DNA of 64,000 nt from Bog-473 sp036489775 (GCA_036489775.1 DASXFC010000058.1:62001-126000); one strand, 5' to 3'. Positions 15,652 to 24,788 are shown, numbered from the stretch's first letter. A program made the numbers and translations. The notes: generated by a model from the sequence alone, not told the origin.

Positions 15652-16746
15652 GTGGACTTCACATTCGATGCCGAACAGCTGGCGCTCCAAGACGTGGCGC
15701 GTGATGCACTCGAGCGCGAGTGCCCTCCCGAAACGGTGCGGGATCTGGCCGACGACCCTACCGGCATCACCCCAAAGCTGTGGCAGACCCTGGTCGATCT
15801 GGGCTGGACCAGCTTGCTGGTGCCCGAGGAAGTCGGCGGCACCGGCACCGGCCTGCTCGAGATGTGCATCGTGGCCGAGCAGATGGGCCGCCTGCCCTTG
15901 CCTGGTCCGTTCTTCTCCTCGGCCATCGCGGCCACGCTGGCGGCGCGGGCCCTGGGCGCCACTTCCCTGCTAGAGGACCTGGACTCAGGAGCCCGGCGCG
16001 GCACCATCGCGCTGGGCGAGCAGGGTCACGGTGACCCGCTCTCGACCGTACGGACCCGGGCCCGGCGCAAGTCGGCCGACTGGGTGCTGACGGGGGAGAA
16101 GCCCTTCGTGATCGACGGGCACAGCGCCGACTGGATCATCGTGGTGGCGCGCAGTGAAGAGGGCGTGCGCTCTTACCTGCTCGAAGGGGCCGAGGCCGAG
16201 CTGGTGCCCTCGCTCGATCCCACCCGCAAGCTGGCCCGCCTGGTCCTCGACGAGACCAAGGTGGAGCCGCTGGGGCCGCTGGGCAGCCAGGGGGCGCTGT
16301 GGCAGCGGGTGCAGGACGACATCTCGATCGCCCTGGCCGCCGAGACGGTCGGGGCGGCTGACCGGGCGCTGGCCGAAGCCATCGCCTACACGTCTACCCG
16401 CATCGTCTTCGATCAGCCGGTGGCCACGTACCAGACCGTCCGCCACAAGCTGGTCGACATGTTCCAGTTGGTCGAGATGGCCCGGGCCGGCGTGCAGTTC
16501 GCGGCCTGGGCCTCGGACACCGACGCCCCCGAACGCGAGCAGGCCGCTGCCATGGCGGACAGCTATGCCTCCGAAGCCGGCGTGAAGGTGACGGGCGAGA
16601 ACATCCAACTGCACGGCGGCGTGGGCTTCACCTGGGCCGACCCGGCCCACTTCTTGTTCAAGCGGGTGAAGCAGAATGAGGTCCTGGCCGGCGGCGTCGG
16701 CCCGGCCCGTCGTCGCCTGGCCGGGCTCTTCATCGAGTCGGCCTAA
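15652..16746 (+). CDS. Acyl-CoA dehydrogenase (FadE-like, beta-type partner)
   Basis: This 364-residue acyl-CoA dehydrogenase family protein has LVPEEVGGTGTGLLEMCIVA near residues 55-75 and LHGGVGFTWADPAHFLFKR near the C-terminus. The latter tail is typical of the partner subunit in actinobacterial alpha2-beta2 FadE pairs. The GTG start at 15652 is preceded by GAGGGG. It is transcribed divergently from the dehydrogenase at 14350-15567 under a shared palindromic operator, and it is followed after 28 nt by an acyl-CoA synthetase. Whether this subunit carries its own catalytic base cannot be settled by eye. Confidence 0.92.
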   Translation: MDFTFDAEQLALQDVARDALERECPPETVRDLADDPTGITPKLWQTLVDLGWTSLLVPEEVGGTGTGLLEMCIVAEQMGRLPLPGPFFSSAIAATLAARALGATSLLEDLDSGARRGTIALGEQGHGDPLSTVRTRARRKSADWVLTGEKPFVIDGHSADWIIVVARSEEGVRSYLLEGAEAELVPSLDPTRKLARLVLDETKVEPLGPLGSQGALWQRVQDDISIALAAETVGAADRALAEAIAYTSTRIVFDQPVATYQTVRHKLVDMFQLVEMARAGVQFAAWASDTDAPEREQAAAMADSYASEAGVKVTGENIQLHGGVGFTWADPAHFLFKRVKQNEVLAGGVGPARRRLAGLFIESA

Positions 16747-16774
16747 GCCAGACCTGAACGAGAAAGGGGAGCCG

Positions 16775-18409
16775 ATGGGGGGTACGGGTGCCGCAGCGTT
16801 CGAGCTCCGGCCGATGCCGGCCGAGTTGGCGGCGCGCTACCTGGCCGAAGGCGCCTGGGACGACCGTTCCCTTGGCCAGTTCCTCTCGGACTGCCTCCTC
16901 GAGGACCCGTCGCGTCGCTTCCGCATCTGGTCCACGACCAACAGCTACCTGGGCACGGTGGGCGACGTCTACGACGAGGCTCGCCGGGTCGCCGGTGGAT
17001 TGCGCGACCTCGGCTTGGGACCGGGCGACATCGTGGCCTTCCAGCTCCCCAACTGGGTCGAGGCCGCCATCACCTTCTACGCCTGCGCCATGCTCGGCGT
17101 CACCCTGGTGCCGATCGTGCACTTCTACGGCCCGAAGGAAGTCGGTTTCATTCTGCGCCAGAGCAAGGCGCGCGCCCTCATCATCGTCTCGAACGTCGGC
17201 GCCCGTGACTACCTGGCCGAGCTGGCCACCATCCGCGACGGGTTGGACCATCTCGAGCGCGTCATTGTGGTCGGGGGTGCACCTCAGAGCGGCGACATCT
17301 CCTTCGACACCCTTCGTTCCGCTGCGCCGATCGACGGCCCCAATGCAGTGGACCCCGACAGCCCGGCCGTCATCGGCTACACCTCGGGCACCACGGCTGA
17401 CCCCAAGGGCGTGGTGCACACGCACCGCACCCTCGGCTGCGAGGTGCGTCAGCTGGCCGACCACCAGGCCGAGCGCGACCGACCCTCGGTGACCGGTGCG
17501 CCGCTCGGGCACGCCATCGGGATGCTGGGTGGTCTGCTGTGCCCGTTGTACAGCGGGCGACCGATCTACTTGATTGACGGCTGGAACCCACCCACCGTGC
17601 TCGACGCCATGATCGAGGAGGACGTCGCGGCCGGCAGCGGCTCGACCTACTTCTTCACCAGCCTGCTCGACTGCCCGGGGTTCGGTCCCGAGCACGTGGA
17701 GAAGATGCGCTACGTGGGCCTGGGCGGTTCGCCCATCCCCAACGCGGTGGCCGAGCGGGCCGATGCCCTCGGGATCTCGCTGGTCCGGTCCTACGGCAGC
17801 ACCGAACACCCCTCGGTGACCGGGTCGCAGCACTCGGCCCCCAAGGAGAAGCGCATCCACACCGATGGACGGCCCATGGACTGGGTCGAGATCCGCACGG
17901 TGGACGAGGACGGCCTCGATGTCGGGTTGGGTGAGCCCGGTGAGATCCTGTCCCGCGGTCCCGACCGTTTCGCCGGCTATACCGACCCCGCGTTGACGGC
18001 CGAGTACATCGACGCCGACGGCTGGTTCCGCACCGGTGATGTCGGCATCATCGATGCCGACGGCTACCTCACCATCACCGACCGGGTGAAGGACATCATC
18101 ATCCGCGGGGGTGAGAACGTCAGCGCGGCCGAGGTCGAGCAGCTACTGGCCCACATGGAAGGCGTGGCTGAAGTCGCCGTGGTGGCCGCCCCTGACGAGC
18201 GTCTGGGGGAGCACGGTTGCGCCTTCTTCCGCATGCAAGCCGGCCTGGAGGCTCCTGATCTCGAAGCCGTCCGGGCCCATCTGGCGGCGGCCGGACTGGC
18301 CCGCCAGAAGTGGCCCGAGGAGTTGCGCTCGGTCGACGAACTGCCCCGCACACCGTCAGGGAAGATCCAGAAGTTCGTCCTGCGTGACCGCCTGCGGGCC
18401 GGCGGCTGA
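16775..18409 (+). CDS. Acyl-CoA synthetase (AMP-binding, FadD-like)
   Basis: This 544-residue ANL-superfamily ligase activates a carboxylic acid as acyl-AMP and then acyl-CoA. Motifs in order are the P-loop YTSGTTADPKG at about residues 192-202, RSYGSTEHPS, WFRTGDVG, then DRVKDIIIRGGENVSAAEVE, with the catalytic lysine near the end in RTPSGKIQKF. The length is standard. ATG 16775 follows AAAGGGGA. It is the second gene of the rightward unit starting at 15652 and probably supplies the substrate of the dehydrogenase pair. The chain or steroid specificity cannot be read from sequence. Confidence 0.93.
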   Translation: MGGTGAAAFELRPMPAELAARYLAEGAWDDRSLGQFLSDCLLEDPSRRFRIWSTTNSYLGTVGDVYDEARRVAGGLRDLGLGPGDIVAFQLPNWVEAAITFYACAMLGVTLVPIVHFYGPKEVGFILRQSKARALIIVSNVGARDYLAELATIRDGLDHLERVIVVGGAPQSGDISFDTLRSAAPIDGPNAVDPDSPAVIGYTSGTTADPKGVVHTHRTLGCEVRQLADHQAERDRPSVTGAPLGHAIGMLGGLLCPLYSGRPIYLIDGWNPPTVLDAMIEEDVAAGSGSTYFFTSLLDCPGFGPEHVEKMRYVGLGGSPIPNAVAERADALGISLVRSYGSTEHPSVTGSQHSAPKEKRIHTDGRPMDWVEIRTVDEDGLDVGLGEPGEILSRGPDRFAGYTDPALTAEYIDADGWFRTGDVGIIDADGYLTITDRVKDIIIRGGENVSAAEVEQLLAHMEGVAEVAVVAAPDERLGEHGCAFFRMQAGLEAPDLEAVRAHLAAAGLARQKWPEELRSVDELPRTPSGKIQKFVLRDRLRAGG

Positions 18410-18483
18410 TCCGGAGCTGGGTCGTTCCGGGCCGGCTCGCCCCGCCCGCACTACGCTCCGCCCAACGCAGAGAGGTGGTGGGT

Positions 18484-18915
18484 ATGCGTCATCGGGTACC
18501 GAAGCAACAGGTGGATCTGCTGGGCCAGGTGCCGCTGTTCAGCGGCTGCAGCCAGGGGGAGTTGCGAGCGATCGCCCAACTCGGGACGCCGGTCAGTGCT
18601 GAAGCCGGAACCGTCCTGACCAAGAAGGGTAAGCCGGGCTCGGAGTTCTTCCTGGTGCTCGACGGCGTCGCGTCGTGCCGCATCGGCCGTCGCGAGGTGG
18701 CCGAGTTCACGACGGGCGGGTACTTCGGTGAGCTGGCTCTCTTGCACGGCGGCATCCGCACGGCCGACGTGGTGGCCGAGACGGACATGGAACTACTCGT
18801 CCTCGACTCGCGCGAGTTCCGCTCCATGCTCATGACCACGCCGTCCATCGGGGTCAAGATGCTGGCCCGCCTCTCGCAGCGCCTGGCCCTGGCCGATTCT
18901 CGCTACAGCGACTGA
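18484..18915 (+). CDS. Cyclic nucleotide-binding domain protein (cNMP/Crp-like effector domain)
   Basis: This 143-residue protein is a single cNMP-binding beta-roll: VPLFSGCSQGELRAIAQLG, then GSEFFLVLDGVASCRIG and the phosphate-binding cassette GGYFGELALLHGGIRTADV. There is no DNA-binding HTH, so it is not a Crp-type regulator by itself. The cassette keeps the Glu of FGELALL but has IRTADV where cAMP binders usually have an R(S/T)A core, so binding is plausible. ATG 18484 has AGAGGTGG upstream. It lies 74 nt after the acyl-CoA synthetase and may be a regulatory partner or a stand-alone sensor. Confidence 0.88.
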   Translation: MRHRVPKQQVDLLGQVPLFSGCSQGELRAIAQLGTPVSAEAGTVLTKKGKPGSEFFLVLDGVASCRIGRREVAEFTTGGYFGELALLHGGIRTADVVAETDMELLVLDSREFRSMLMTTPSIGVKMLARLSQRLALADSRYSD

Positions 18916-19005
18916 GATCGCAGGGGGGCGCGCCCACTTCCACCCCGGACAGAAATACAGTCTATTCCCAGGTTCGGGGTAGTTGGCAGGGAGGGGGCAG
19001 GAGCA

Positions 19006-19917
19006 GTGGGAGTGGGGCGGTGGCCGTCGAGGGCGTTGGTCCTGATGGGTGTGGTGCTGAGCATCGTGTCCGTGGGCGTGCTGTCCGCCTCAGCCGGTGC
19101 GTCAACCACCGGTGCGGTCATCCCGTCCTACTACGTCGATGTCGGCGGGTCGGCGTCGGTCGGCGAGCAGCCCACTGTCCTCCACCCCCGGGGTCAGCCC
19201 ACCGATCACGGCTACAGCAATGATGTAGCCGCCGCGCTGGCGCAGCGCTGGCCCGGACTGCGCCTGATCGAGATGGGTTGTCCGGGCGCCACGACCATGA
19301 CGGTGCTCGACGGCGGTGGGGGCTGCCCGTACCGGGACGGCACGCAACTGGCTGACACCCTCGACTTCCTGCACCAGCACCCGGTCCCGGTGCTCATCAC
19401 CGTCGACCTCGGCTTCAACGACCTACGAGCTTGTTTTCGGGACGAGGTGGTCGACGATGCCTGCGTCGCGCAGACGATCGCGACGGTGCGCGTGCAGTTG
19501 CCGACCATCCTGAGTGAGATCAAGGCGGCGGCCGCTCCCGGTTCGGAAATGATCGGCATCGGCCACGATGATCCGTATCTCGGTCGCTACCTCGATGGCC
19601 TGGCCGGGCAGACCTTCGCCCGGGACTCCGAGAACGCGGTGCTCGAGCTCGACGACACCTTGCGCCGCACCTATGGCGCCTTCGGTTTCCCGATGGCCAA
19701 CGTGGCGGCCCGTTACGACATGACCGATTCGCATCCGGCTGACGTTGATGGCCTGCACGTACCGCTCAACGTGGCCCGCGCCTGTTCGTTGACCTGGATG
19801 TGCGCCCCGAAGCCTTACGGTCCGAACCAGCACCCCAACGATCAGGGGTACTCGGTCATCGCCCAGGCCGTGCTGTCGTTGGTCGACAGCTGGGCGGGCA
19901 GCTCAGCCAGCCATTGA
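19006..19917 (+). CDS. Secreted SGNH/GDSL-type hydrolase
   Basis: This 303-residue protein has a signal peptide (VLMGVVLSIVSVGVLSASAGA) and SGNH blocks: YVDVGGSASVG in the position of the GDS nucleophile motif, VDLGFNDLRACF (GxND-like block III) and QHPNDQGY with the catalytic His. The first block is atypical (GGSAS rather than GDSxS), but a serine is present. Homologous families are extracellular esterases or lipases. The GTG start at 19006 follows GGGAGGGGGCAGGA. Its 3' end overlaps the convergent acyltransferase gene by 15 bp. Confidence 0.8.
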   Translation: MGVGRWPSRALVLMGVVLSIVSVGVLSASAGASTTGAVIPSYYVDVGGSASVGEQPTVLHPRGQPTDHGYSNDVAAALAQRWPGLRLIEMGCPGATTMTVLDGGGGCPYRDGTQLADTLDFLHQHPVPVLITVDLGFNDLRACFRDEVVDDACVAQTIATVRVQLPTILSEIKAAAAPGSEMIGIGHDDPYLGRYLDGLAGQTFARDSENAVLELDDTLRRTYGAFGFPMANVAARYDMTDSHPADVDGLHVPLNVARACSLTWMCAPKPYGPNQHPNDQGYSVIAQAVLSLVDSWAGSSASH

Positions 19918-21159
19918 GGCCTGGGCGCTGTCCGCTCCGGCCTTACGCCGTGGCGACGGCCAGGCCACCCTGGTCCGTCCGGTCAAGGGGCGGGCCAGCG
20001 GCGTGCGGGCCAGCACCGCGGTCAGCGCCACACACAGGCCGAAGACCAGGACCACGCTGGCGATGCACACGATGGGCCAAGGGATGAAGTGGTCGAGGTG
20101 GGCCCAACCCAGCCCGCCCAGGCCCAGGATGAAGACCATCTGGGCCAGGTAGACGCCATAGGCATTGTCCGAACCGGACTGCACCGCGGTGCGCAAGGCG
20201 GGGGACTTGGGGCGAACCAGGGCGACCCCGATCAGGTAGATGCAGGCGATGGCCCCGATGTTGAAGGGCACCACCACGGGCTGGAAGGGATCGGAACTCG
20301 ATCCGAACCAGCGGACCACGTCGTACTGGGCCAGGTAGTACCAGGCTTCGGCCAGGCCGGCCGCCGCGAAGGTGAAGGCGACGATGGCTTTGACGTGCGC
20401 GACGAGGAAGGCGTGGACGTCATCGAGGTGCGCGGCCACCACCAGACCAGCCACCAGATAGAACTGGTAGGAGATCACTTCCCGCGAGGCCCAGAAGTCC
20501 TGGGAGGCCCAGGGCAGCGCGCCCCAATGCATGAGGGAGGTGTAGGTCACCTGCACGATCAGGCTGACGATCATCAAGGCGGCGTGGTGTCCTGCGGTCT
20601 TGCGCACCAGCCAGAGGAAGAGCGGGAAGAGCAGGTAGAACTGCATCAGGACGATCAGGTAGTACAGCTGGTAGTAGCCGGTGGCGCAGAGGTAGAGGAA
20701 GTGCCCGACCGCGGTCCAGAACGGCCGTGGGTTCATGCCTTGGGTGATGAAGAAGTAGATGACGGTCCAAGCCAGGTACGGGATGGCCACCATGGCGAAG
20801 CGACGCTGGTAGAAGGTGCGCCAATTGCTGACGATCAGGCCACGGCAGCTGTAGGCCAGCATGCAGGCCGACACGAACAAGAAGGCCTCGCGGGTCACGT
20901 GCAGCAGCTGCAGGCAGGCGCCGACGGTCACGCCGGTGCCGGCCCCGGCGAAGGCCAGCAGGGTGTGGGTGGACACCACGCCGGCTTGCTTGACCGGGCG
21001 CATGGCGTCGATGTGATCGAGCCGCTGCCGGGTGCCGGTGCCACCCGAGGTCGTCGAGGCCTCCGCTCCGGCGCTCAAGGGATCGTTCGAGGGTGGTGTG
21101 GGAAGGGCGGATGCGGCTGGAGGTGCGGTGGCCGAGGCGGCCGTGTCGATCAGCGCCAT
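19903..21159 (-). CDS. Membrane acyltransferase (acyltransferase 3 family)
   Basis: This 418-residue protein has a Ser/Pro/Ala-rich N-terminus of about 45 residues, then about ten membrane spans of the acyltransferase 3 (OafA/OatA-type) family. The family hallmark is a region near the first helix with a conserved His, here HIDAMRPVKQAGVVSTHTLL. Members O-acylate sugars, peptidoglycan or antibiotics. The ATG at 21159 overlaps the end of the upstream AMP-ligase by 10 nt. It is the last gene of the histidine phosphatase-ComA-VOC-ligase operon and would be expected to transfer an acyl group made there to a membrane or exported acceptor (inference). Confidence 0.85.
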   Translation of the reverse strand: MALIDTAASATAPPAASALPTPPSNDPLSAGAEASTTSGGTGTRQRLDHIDAMRPVKQAGVVSTHTLLAFAGAGTGVTVGACLQLLHVTREAFLFVSACMLAYSCRGLIVSNWRTFYQRRFAMVAIPYLAWTVIYFFITQGMNPRPFWTAVGHFLYLCATGYYQLYYLIVLMQFYLLFPLFLWLVRKTAGHHAALMIVSLIVQVTYTSLMHWGALPWASQDFWASREVISYQFYLVAGLVVAAHLDDVHAFLVAHVKAIVAFTFAAAGLAEAWYYLAQYDVVRWFGSSSDPFQPVVVPFNIGAIACIYLIGVALVRPKSPALRTAVQSGSDNAYGVYLAQMVFILGLGGLGWAHLDHFIPWPIVCIASVVLVFGLCVALTAVLARTPLARPLTGRTRVAWPSPRRKAGADSAQASMAG

Positions 21160-22685
21160 GGACAGCGATGCGAGGCTAGGACGTCGACCGGACCGTTCCC
21201 CTCGCGCAGCATCCGGGGCCGGACCTTGCCGGTCGGGCCGACGGGCAGCGCGCCGACAACGAACAGCTCGACCGGACGATGTCCGGGCACGATGGCGTCG
21301 CGCAGGAGGCCGGTGACCGACTCGAGCACAGCCGGCACGTCGACCTCGGCCTCGAGGACCAGGTAGGCGACAGGGACCTCGCCCAGGATGGGATCGGGCC
21401 GGCCCACGACGGCGGCGCCGGTCACCTCGGTCTGGGTGAGCAAGGTCTCTTCGATGTGCCGGGGGAAGATCTTCTCGCCGCTGCGGTTGATGACGTCGTC
21501 GGTGCGGCCAGCCAGGAAGAGGTAGCCATCGGCGTCGATCGATCCGAGGTCGCCGGTGCGGAGCCACCCGTCGGGTGAGAAGCGCAGCGCGTTGCGGTGA
21601 TCTTGAGCCGGCGTGATCACCGAGGGTCCCCGCAGCTCCACCTCACCGACCACCCTGAGGCCATCGTCGGCCGCCGACGCCGAATCGGCGATACGAAGCT
21701 CCACCCCGACCGGGAGTCCGACCGACCCCGGCTTGCGGGGACCATCGAGGGGGTTGGCGGTGATCTGGCTGCCGGCCTCGGTCATCCCGTAGGTCTCGAC
21801 CACCGGCAAACCCGTCACCTCTTCGAAGGAGCGCATGGCGGACGGGGCGAGCGGCGCCGAGGCGGAGCGCACCAGCCGGGTGAAGGGAGGCACTGATTCA
21901 CCGGGAACCAGCTCGGTGAGGAGAGTCACGATGGCGGGCACGGCGTTGATCCAGGTGATGCTGTGCTGCGCCATGGTCTGCCAGAACCCGGTGCGGTGGA
22001 AGCGGTCGGCCAGCACCAGGGTGGACCCCGAGACCAAGGACGACAGGAGTCCAACCACCTCGGCATTGATGTGAAAGAGGGGCAGCGGGTTGAAGCCGCG
22101 GTCGTCGGTGGTGAGCCGCAGGTTTTCGGCAACGTGGCCGGCGGTGATGAGGGCCTGGCCGGTGCTGATCGGGATGACTTTGGGTGTGCCGGTGGTGCCC
22201 GATGACGAGAGCACGATGCCCGAGGTGTCGCCGCCGCCCGGTGTGGGTGCGCTCGGGGCACCGAGGGCCTGGGTGTCGAAGGTCCGGAGTGCCCGGTCGT
22301 GCTGGCTGACCAGCAGGCCGGCACCCACGATGTCGGCCTGGCGAGCCGCCACCCCGGGGTTGCGGTGGTCGAGTGGAGCCACCCAGCGCTCGGCCGCCAG
22401 CGTGAGAAGGAAGGCGCGGGCGAAGTCGATGGGCGAGGCGACGGAGAGAGCCACGGTGCGACCCGGTGCAGTTCCCTGCTCGTCCAGCCAGGTCCGCCAA
22501 GCGGGGAGCTCGCCGGCCAGATCGGCGAACGACAGCGCGCGCATGGTGGCGCTCTCTTCGAGATAGATGCGATCGCCGAAGGCGTCGGCCCGCTCCCGGA
22601 TCAACGCCTCGAGGGAAACTGGCGCGGCCTCTTCGGCGGTGCCGGCGGTTCCGGGCCGGCGGAGCAGTGCGGTGACGGCACTCAC
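21150..22685 (-). CDS. AMP-dependent acyl/aryl ligase
   Basis: This 511-residue ANL-superfamily enzyme has the P-loop LSSSGTTGTPKVIP at about residues 160-173, YGMTEAGSQI, WLRTGDLGSIDADGYLFL and the C-terminal lysine motif LPVGPTGKVRP. An unusually divergent N-domain suggests a non-housekeeping substrate. The GTG start at 22685 is only 1 nt after the upstream VOC gene stop, and its own end overlaps the acyltransferase gene, so it belongs firmly to this operon. It probably activates the acid that the acyltransferase then uses, as in secondary-metabolite assembly. Confidence 0.9.
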   Translation of the reverse strand: MSAVTALLRRPGTAGTAEEAAPVSLEALIRERADAFGDRIYLEESATMRALSFADLAGELPAWRTWLDEQGTAPGRTVALSVASPIDFARAFLLTLAAERWVAPLDHRNPGVAARQADIVGAGLLVSQHDRALRTFDTQALGAPSAPTPGGGDTSGIVLSSSGTTGTPKVIPISTGQALITAGHVAENLRLTTDDRGFNPLPLFHINAEVVGLLSSLVSGSTLVLADRFHRTGFWQTMAQHSITWINAVPAIVTLLTELVPGESVPPFTRLVRSASAPLAPSAMRSFEEVTGLPVVETYGMTEAGSQITANPLDGPRKPGSVGLPVGVELRIADSASAADDGLRVVGEVELRGPSVITPAQDHRNALRFSPDGWLRTGDLGSIDADGYLFLAGRTDDVINRSGEKIFPRHIEETLLTQTEVTGAAVVGRPDPILGEVPVAYLVLEAEVDVPAVLESVTGLLRDAIVPGHRPVELFVVGALPVGPTGKVRPRMLREGNGPVDVLASHRCPWR

Positions 22686-22686
22686 C

Positions 22687-23091
22687 TCAGTACATCATCC
22701 GGGGGTCGCGGTAGTGCTTGAACTCGATCAGGTTGTCAGACGGATCCTTGAGCACGAAGGTGCGGTGGACCTCGGCCAGGCCGGCGAAGCGTTCTTGGGT
22801 GTCACGGAAGAACTCGATCTTGCGCAGGCAGCACAGTTCGTACAGGGCGTCGAACTCGCTGGCCTGCTCGAATGTCACGCCGAAATGGCGCGGGTAGAGC
22901 TCGAGCGGCGATCGCTCGGTCGGAACCTCGGTCAGGTGGCAGACCACCTGGTCCCCGAAGAAGTCCAGCGTGATGCGGTCGGCGTAGCGGCGGGCCAGCT
23001 TGCAACCCAACCGGGTGACATAGAAGTCCTCGGTGGCACCCAAGTCGTAGGCCGGGATGGCCAGGTGGAAGGCGTTGCGCTGGTCCCTCAT
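22687..23091 (-). CDS. VOC-superfamily protein (glyoxalase/dioxygenase-like)
   Basis: This 134-residue single vicinal-oxygen-chelate domain has candidate metal ligands His in AFHLAIPAYDL, His in PRHFGVTF and Glu in NLIEFKHY, the arrangement of metal-dependent VOC enzymes. The ATG at 23091 overlaps the stop of the ComA-like gene (ATGA); a TTG at 23097 is less likely. VOC enzymes include isomerases, lyases and epimerases. In this operon it could act on the ComA-derived product (inference). The reaction is unknown. Confidence 0.88.
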   Translation of the reverse strand: MRDQRNAFHLAIPAYDLGATEDFYVTRLGCKLARRYADRITLDFFGDQVVCHLTEVPTERSPLELYPRHFGVTFEQASEFDALYELCCLRKIEFFRDTQERFAGLAEVHRTFVLKDPSDNLIEFKHYRDPRMMY

Positions 23092-23858
23092 GCGCAATCG
23101 AATTGGCAGAGGGTGTCAGCGCGCAGGCCGAGCCGGAGCGTTTCGAGGTTGACCAGTGCGGTCGCCGGGATGTTGCCGAGGTTCACGTTGGGACCGAGGC
23201 GTTTGATCATGAAGGTCTGCAGTTCGCTGGTGGGCGCCTCGAACAGGAACAGGTCTGAATCGATCCCGGCGTCCAAGAGATCCTCGATCAACCCGTAGCG
23301 GAGCTGGCCGTCAGGACGGCAGATGCCGGAGCGGCCGCTCTCCCGGGCTTCGAGCGTCACCAGCTCGGCGCCGGCTTCGAGGTCTTCATGGGCGCACTCG
23401 ACCCACCGGCTGGGGGCGAAGCTCTCGGAGCGGTTGGCGTCCTTGAAGCCGACCTCGGAGATCACGTGGAATTCGTCGGACAGCTTTCGGATGTACCCCG
23501 CCTTCTCGGGATTGCTGAGCTCGATGGTGCCGTTGGACACTTCGACGTAGCGGCAGCCCCACTGGTGACAGAGGTCGCGGAAGGCGTCGAACTGGTCCTC
23601 ATAGATGTACTTCTCGAAGAGCGTGCCGCCGAAGTAGAAGCGGACATCGGCCTCCTTGAGGCAGGCGATCTTTTCGTCCAGCTGACGGGTGACCAGCGCG
23701 GTGCCCCAGCCGAACTTCATGAAATCGAGGTAGTCAGGGGCCGACGACACGACGTCCCGGAAGTACGCGGTGGGAAGCCCGCCGTCGACCATCATGGTCA
23801 AGCCGGCGGTCCGGGGCTTCTCCGGACGCTCCGGAAGGTGAAGTGGGTGACGGGTCAT
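23088..23858 (-). CDS. Phosphosulfolactate synthase (ComA) family protein
   Basis: This 256-residue TIM-barrel protein matches the ComA family (PF02679), known in methanogens and Bacillus for adding sulfite to phosphoenolpyruvate to form 2-phospho-3-sulfolactate. Recognisable stretches are GLTMMVDGGLP, DYLDFMKFGWGTA, FYFGGTLFEKY, VEVSNGTIELS, KLSDEFHVISEVGFKD and EARESGRSGI. ATG 23858 has a strong Shine-Dalgarno (GGAGGGAAT) and overlaps the upstream phosphatase stop. The family is convincing but substrate identity is not proven; eukaryotic homologues (HSA32) have other roles. A phosphatase gene directly upstream could take the place of ComB. Confidence 0.88.
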   Translation of the reverse strand: MTRHPLHLPERPEKPRTAGLTMMVDGGLPTAYFRDVVSSAPDYLDFMKFGWGTALVTRQLDEKIACLKEADVRFYFGGTLFEKYIYEDQFDAFRDLCHQWGCRYVEVSNGTIELSNPEKAGYIRKLSDEFHVISEVGFKDANRSESFAPSRWVECAHEDLEAGAELVTLEARESGRSGICRPDGQLRYGLIEDLLDAGIDSDLFLFEAPTSELQTFMIKRLGPNVNLGNIPATALVNLETLRLGLRADTLCQFDCA

Positions 23859-24472
23859 ATTCCCTCCTTCGCTGAGGTAATCAATCTGCTGGTCGACGGG
23901 ACTGGGACCGGCCAAACGGTGGCGTTGGGGACGGGGCCCCACGTCATGTCGGCGACCGAGAGCCCGAGGCAGTAGGCGCGCATGGTGCGCAGGCTGCCGC
24001 CGTGTGCCACCACCACGACGTCACCTTGGGGATGGCGTGCCGCGATCTCATCGAGGCATTCGGCGGTACGGCGATAGAGCTCATCGAGGGTTTCGCCCTG
24101 GTCGGGGCGGGCGGTGGTGTCCACAATTTCGGTGCCCACGATCCCGCTCATGTTGCTGGTCAGCGCGTCAAGCGGCTGCCCTTCGCAGGTGCCGAGGCAA
24201 CGCTCGCGCAGGCGGGCGTCAGCGTGGACGGTGAGTCCGAGCCGGACCGCGATCGGTGCCGCGGTCTGGCCAGCGCGGTCGAGGTCGCTCGAGTAGATGG
24301 CCACGACAGACTGCAGCGCCAAGCGTGCCGCGATTTCATGCGCTTGCTCCACGCCATTGGGGGTGAGGATGGCGCGGTCATCGTGACCCTGGATGAGACC
24401 GAACCGGTTCCAGGTGCTCTCGCCGTGACGGACGAGCCACAACGATCGATTCACGCAGTGGTCCGAGTCCAT
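23855..24472 (-). CDS. Histidine phosphatase family protein
   Basis: This 205-residue member of the histidine phosphatase (phosphoglycerate mutase-like) superfamily has the phosphohistidine motif LVRHGESTWN at about residues 13-22, the acid/base region ERCLGTCEGQ and the second His in VVAHGGSLR. Small-molecule phosphatases of this class include CobC-like and broad-specificity enzymes. It is the first gene of the operon and overlaps the ComA-like gene by ATGA. It could dephosphorylate phosphosulfolactate or a related intermediate, replacing ComB, which is absent here (inference). It starts at ATG 24472. Confidence 0.92.
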   Translation of the reverse strand: MDSDHCVNRSLWLVRHGESTWNRFGLIQGHDDRAILTPNGVEQAHEIAARLALQSVVAIYSSDLDRAGQTAAPIAVRLGLTVHADARLRERCLGTCEGQPLDALTSNMSGIVGTEIVDTTARPDQGETLDELYRRTAECLDEIAARHPQGDVVVVAHGGSLRTMRAYCLGLSVADMTWGPVPNATVWPVPVPSTSRLITSAKEGI

Positions 24473-24788
24473 GGCCTATACCTTTGCCGCGTCCTCTGAG
24501 TGACAACTGTGGAAGGGCAGATAGCCCCGTCAGAGTTGGATAGTGAAATTCTAAGCAAGATCCCGGGTCAATCTCAGCTTGGTCTCACAATGAACGGACC
24601 ACCAGCGTTGCTGCGTGCGTACGGCAAACCTTCCGGTGAAGAGGCGAGATGCCCGACCGATTTCATCGGGATTGCTGAATGTTTACGTGGTGGAAACACT
24701 GATGATGGGTCCTCTGAAACAGCGCAGCCGCGACAGGTTCCTGGCGCAGCGATGCCGACAAGTGTCAGCCATGGCGCGTTTGGTCCGA
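24473..24788. other. Intergenic region, no gene found
   Basis: This 316-bp gap lies upstream of the histidine phosphatase gene and downstream of the PaaK-like ligase gene. Its first ~120 bp are noticeably more AT-rich than the surroundings and probably hold the leftward operon promoter. An open frame at 24500-24805 has no homology I recognise and no Shine-Dalgarno, and it overlaps the ligase gene. I see no clear hairpin and no copy of the catabolic palindrome. Confidence 0.5.

Noticed and set aside
24490..24505. TGACAACTGT near the histidine phosphatase start as an eighth regulon site
   Set aside because: The right half-site is GTGG rather than GTCA, so it does not complete the palindrome.
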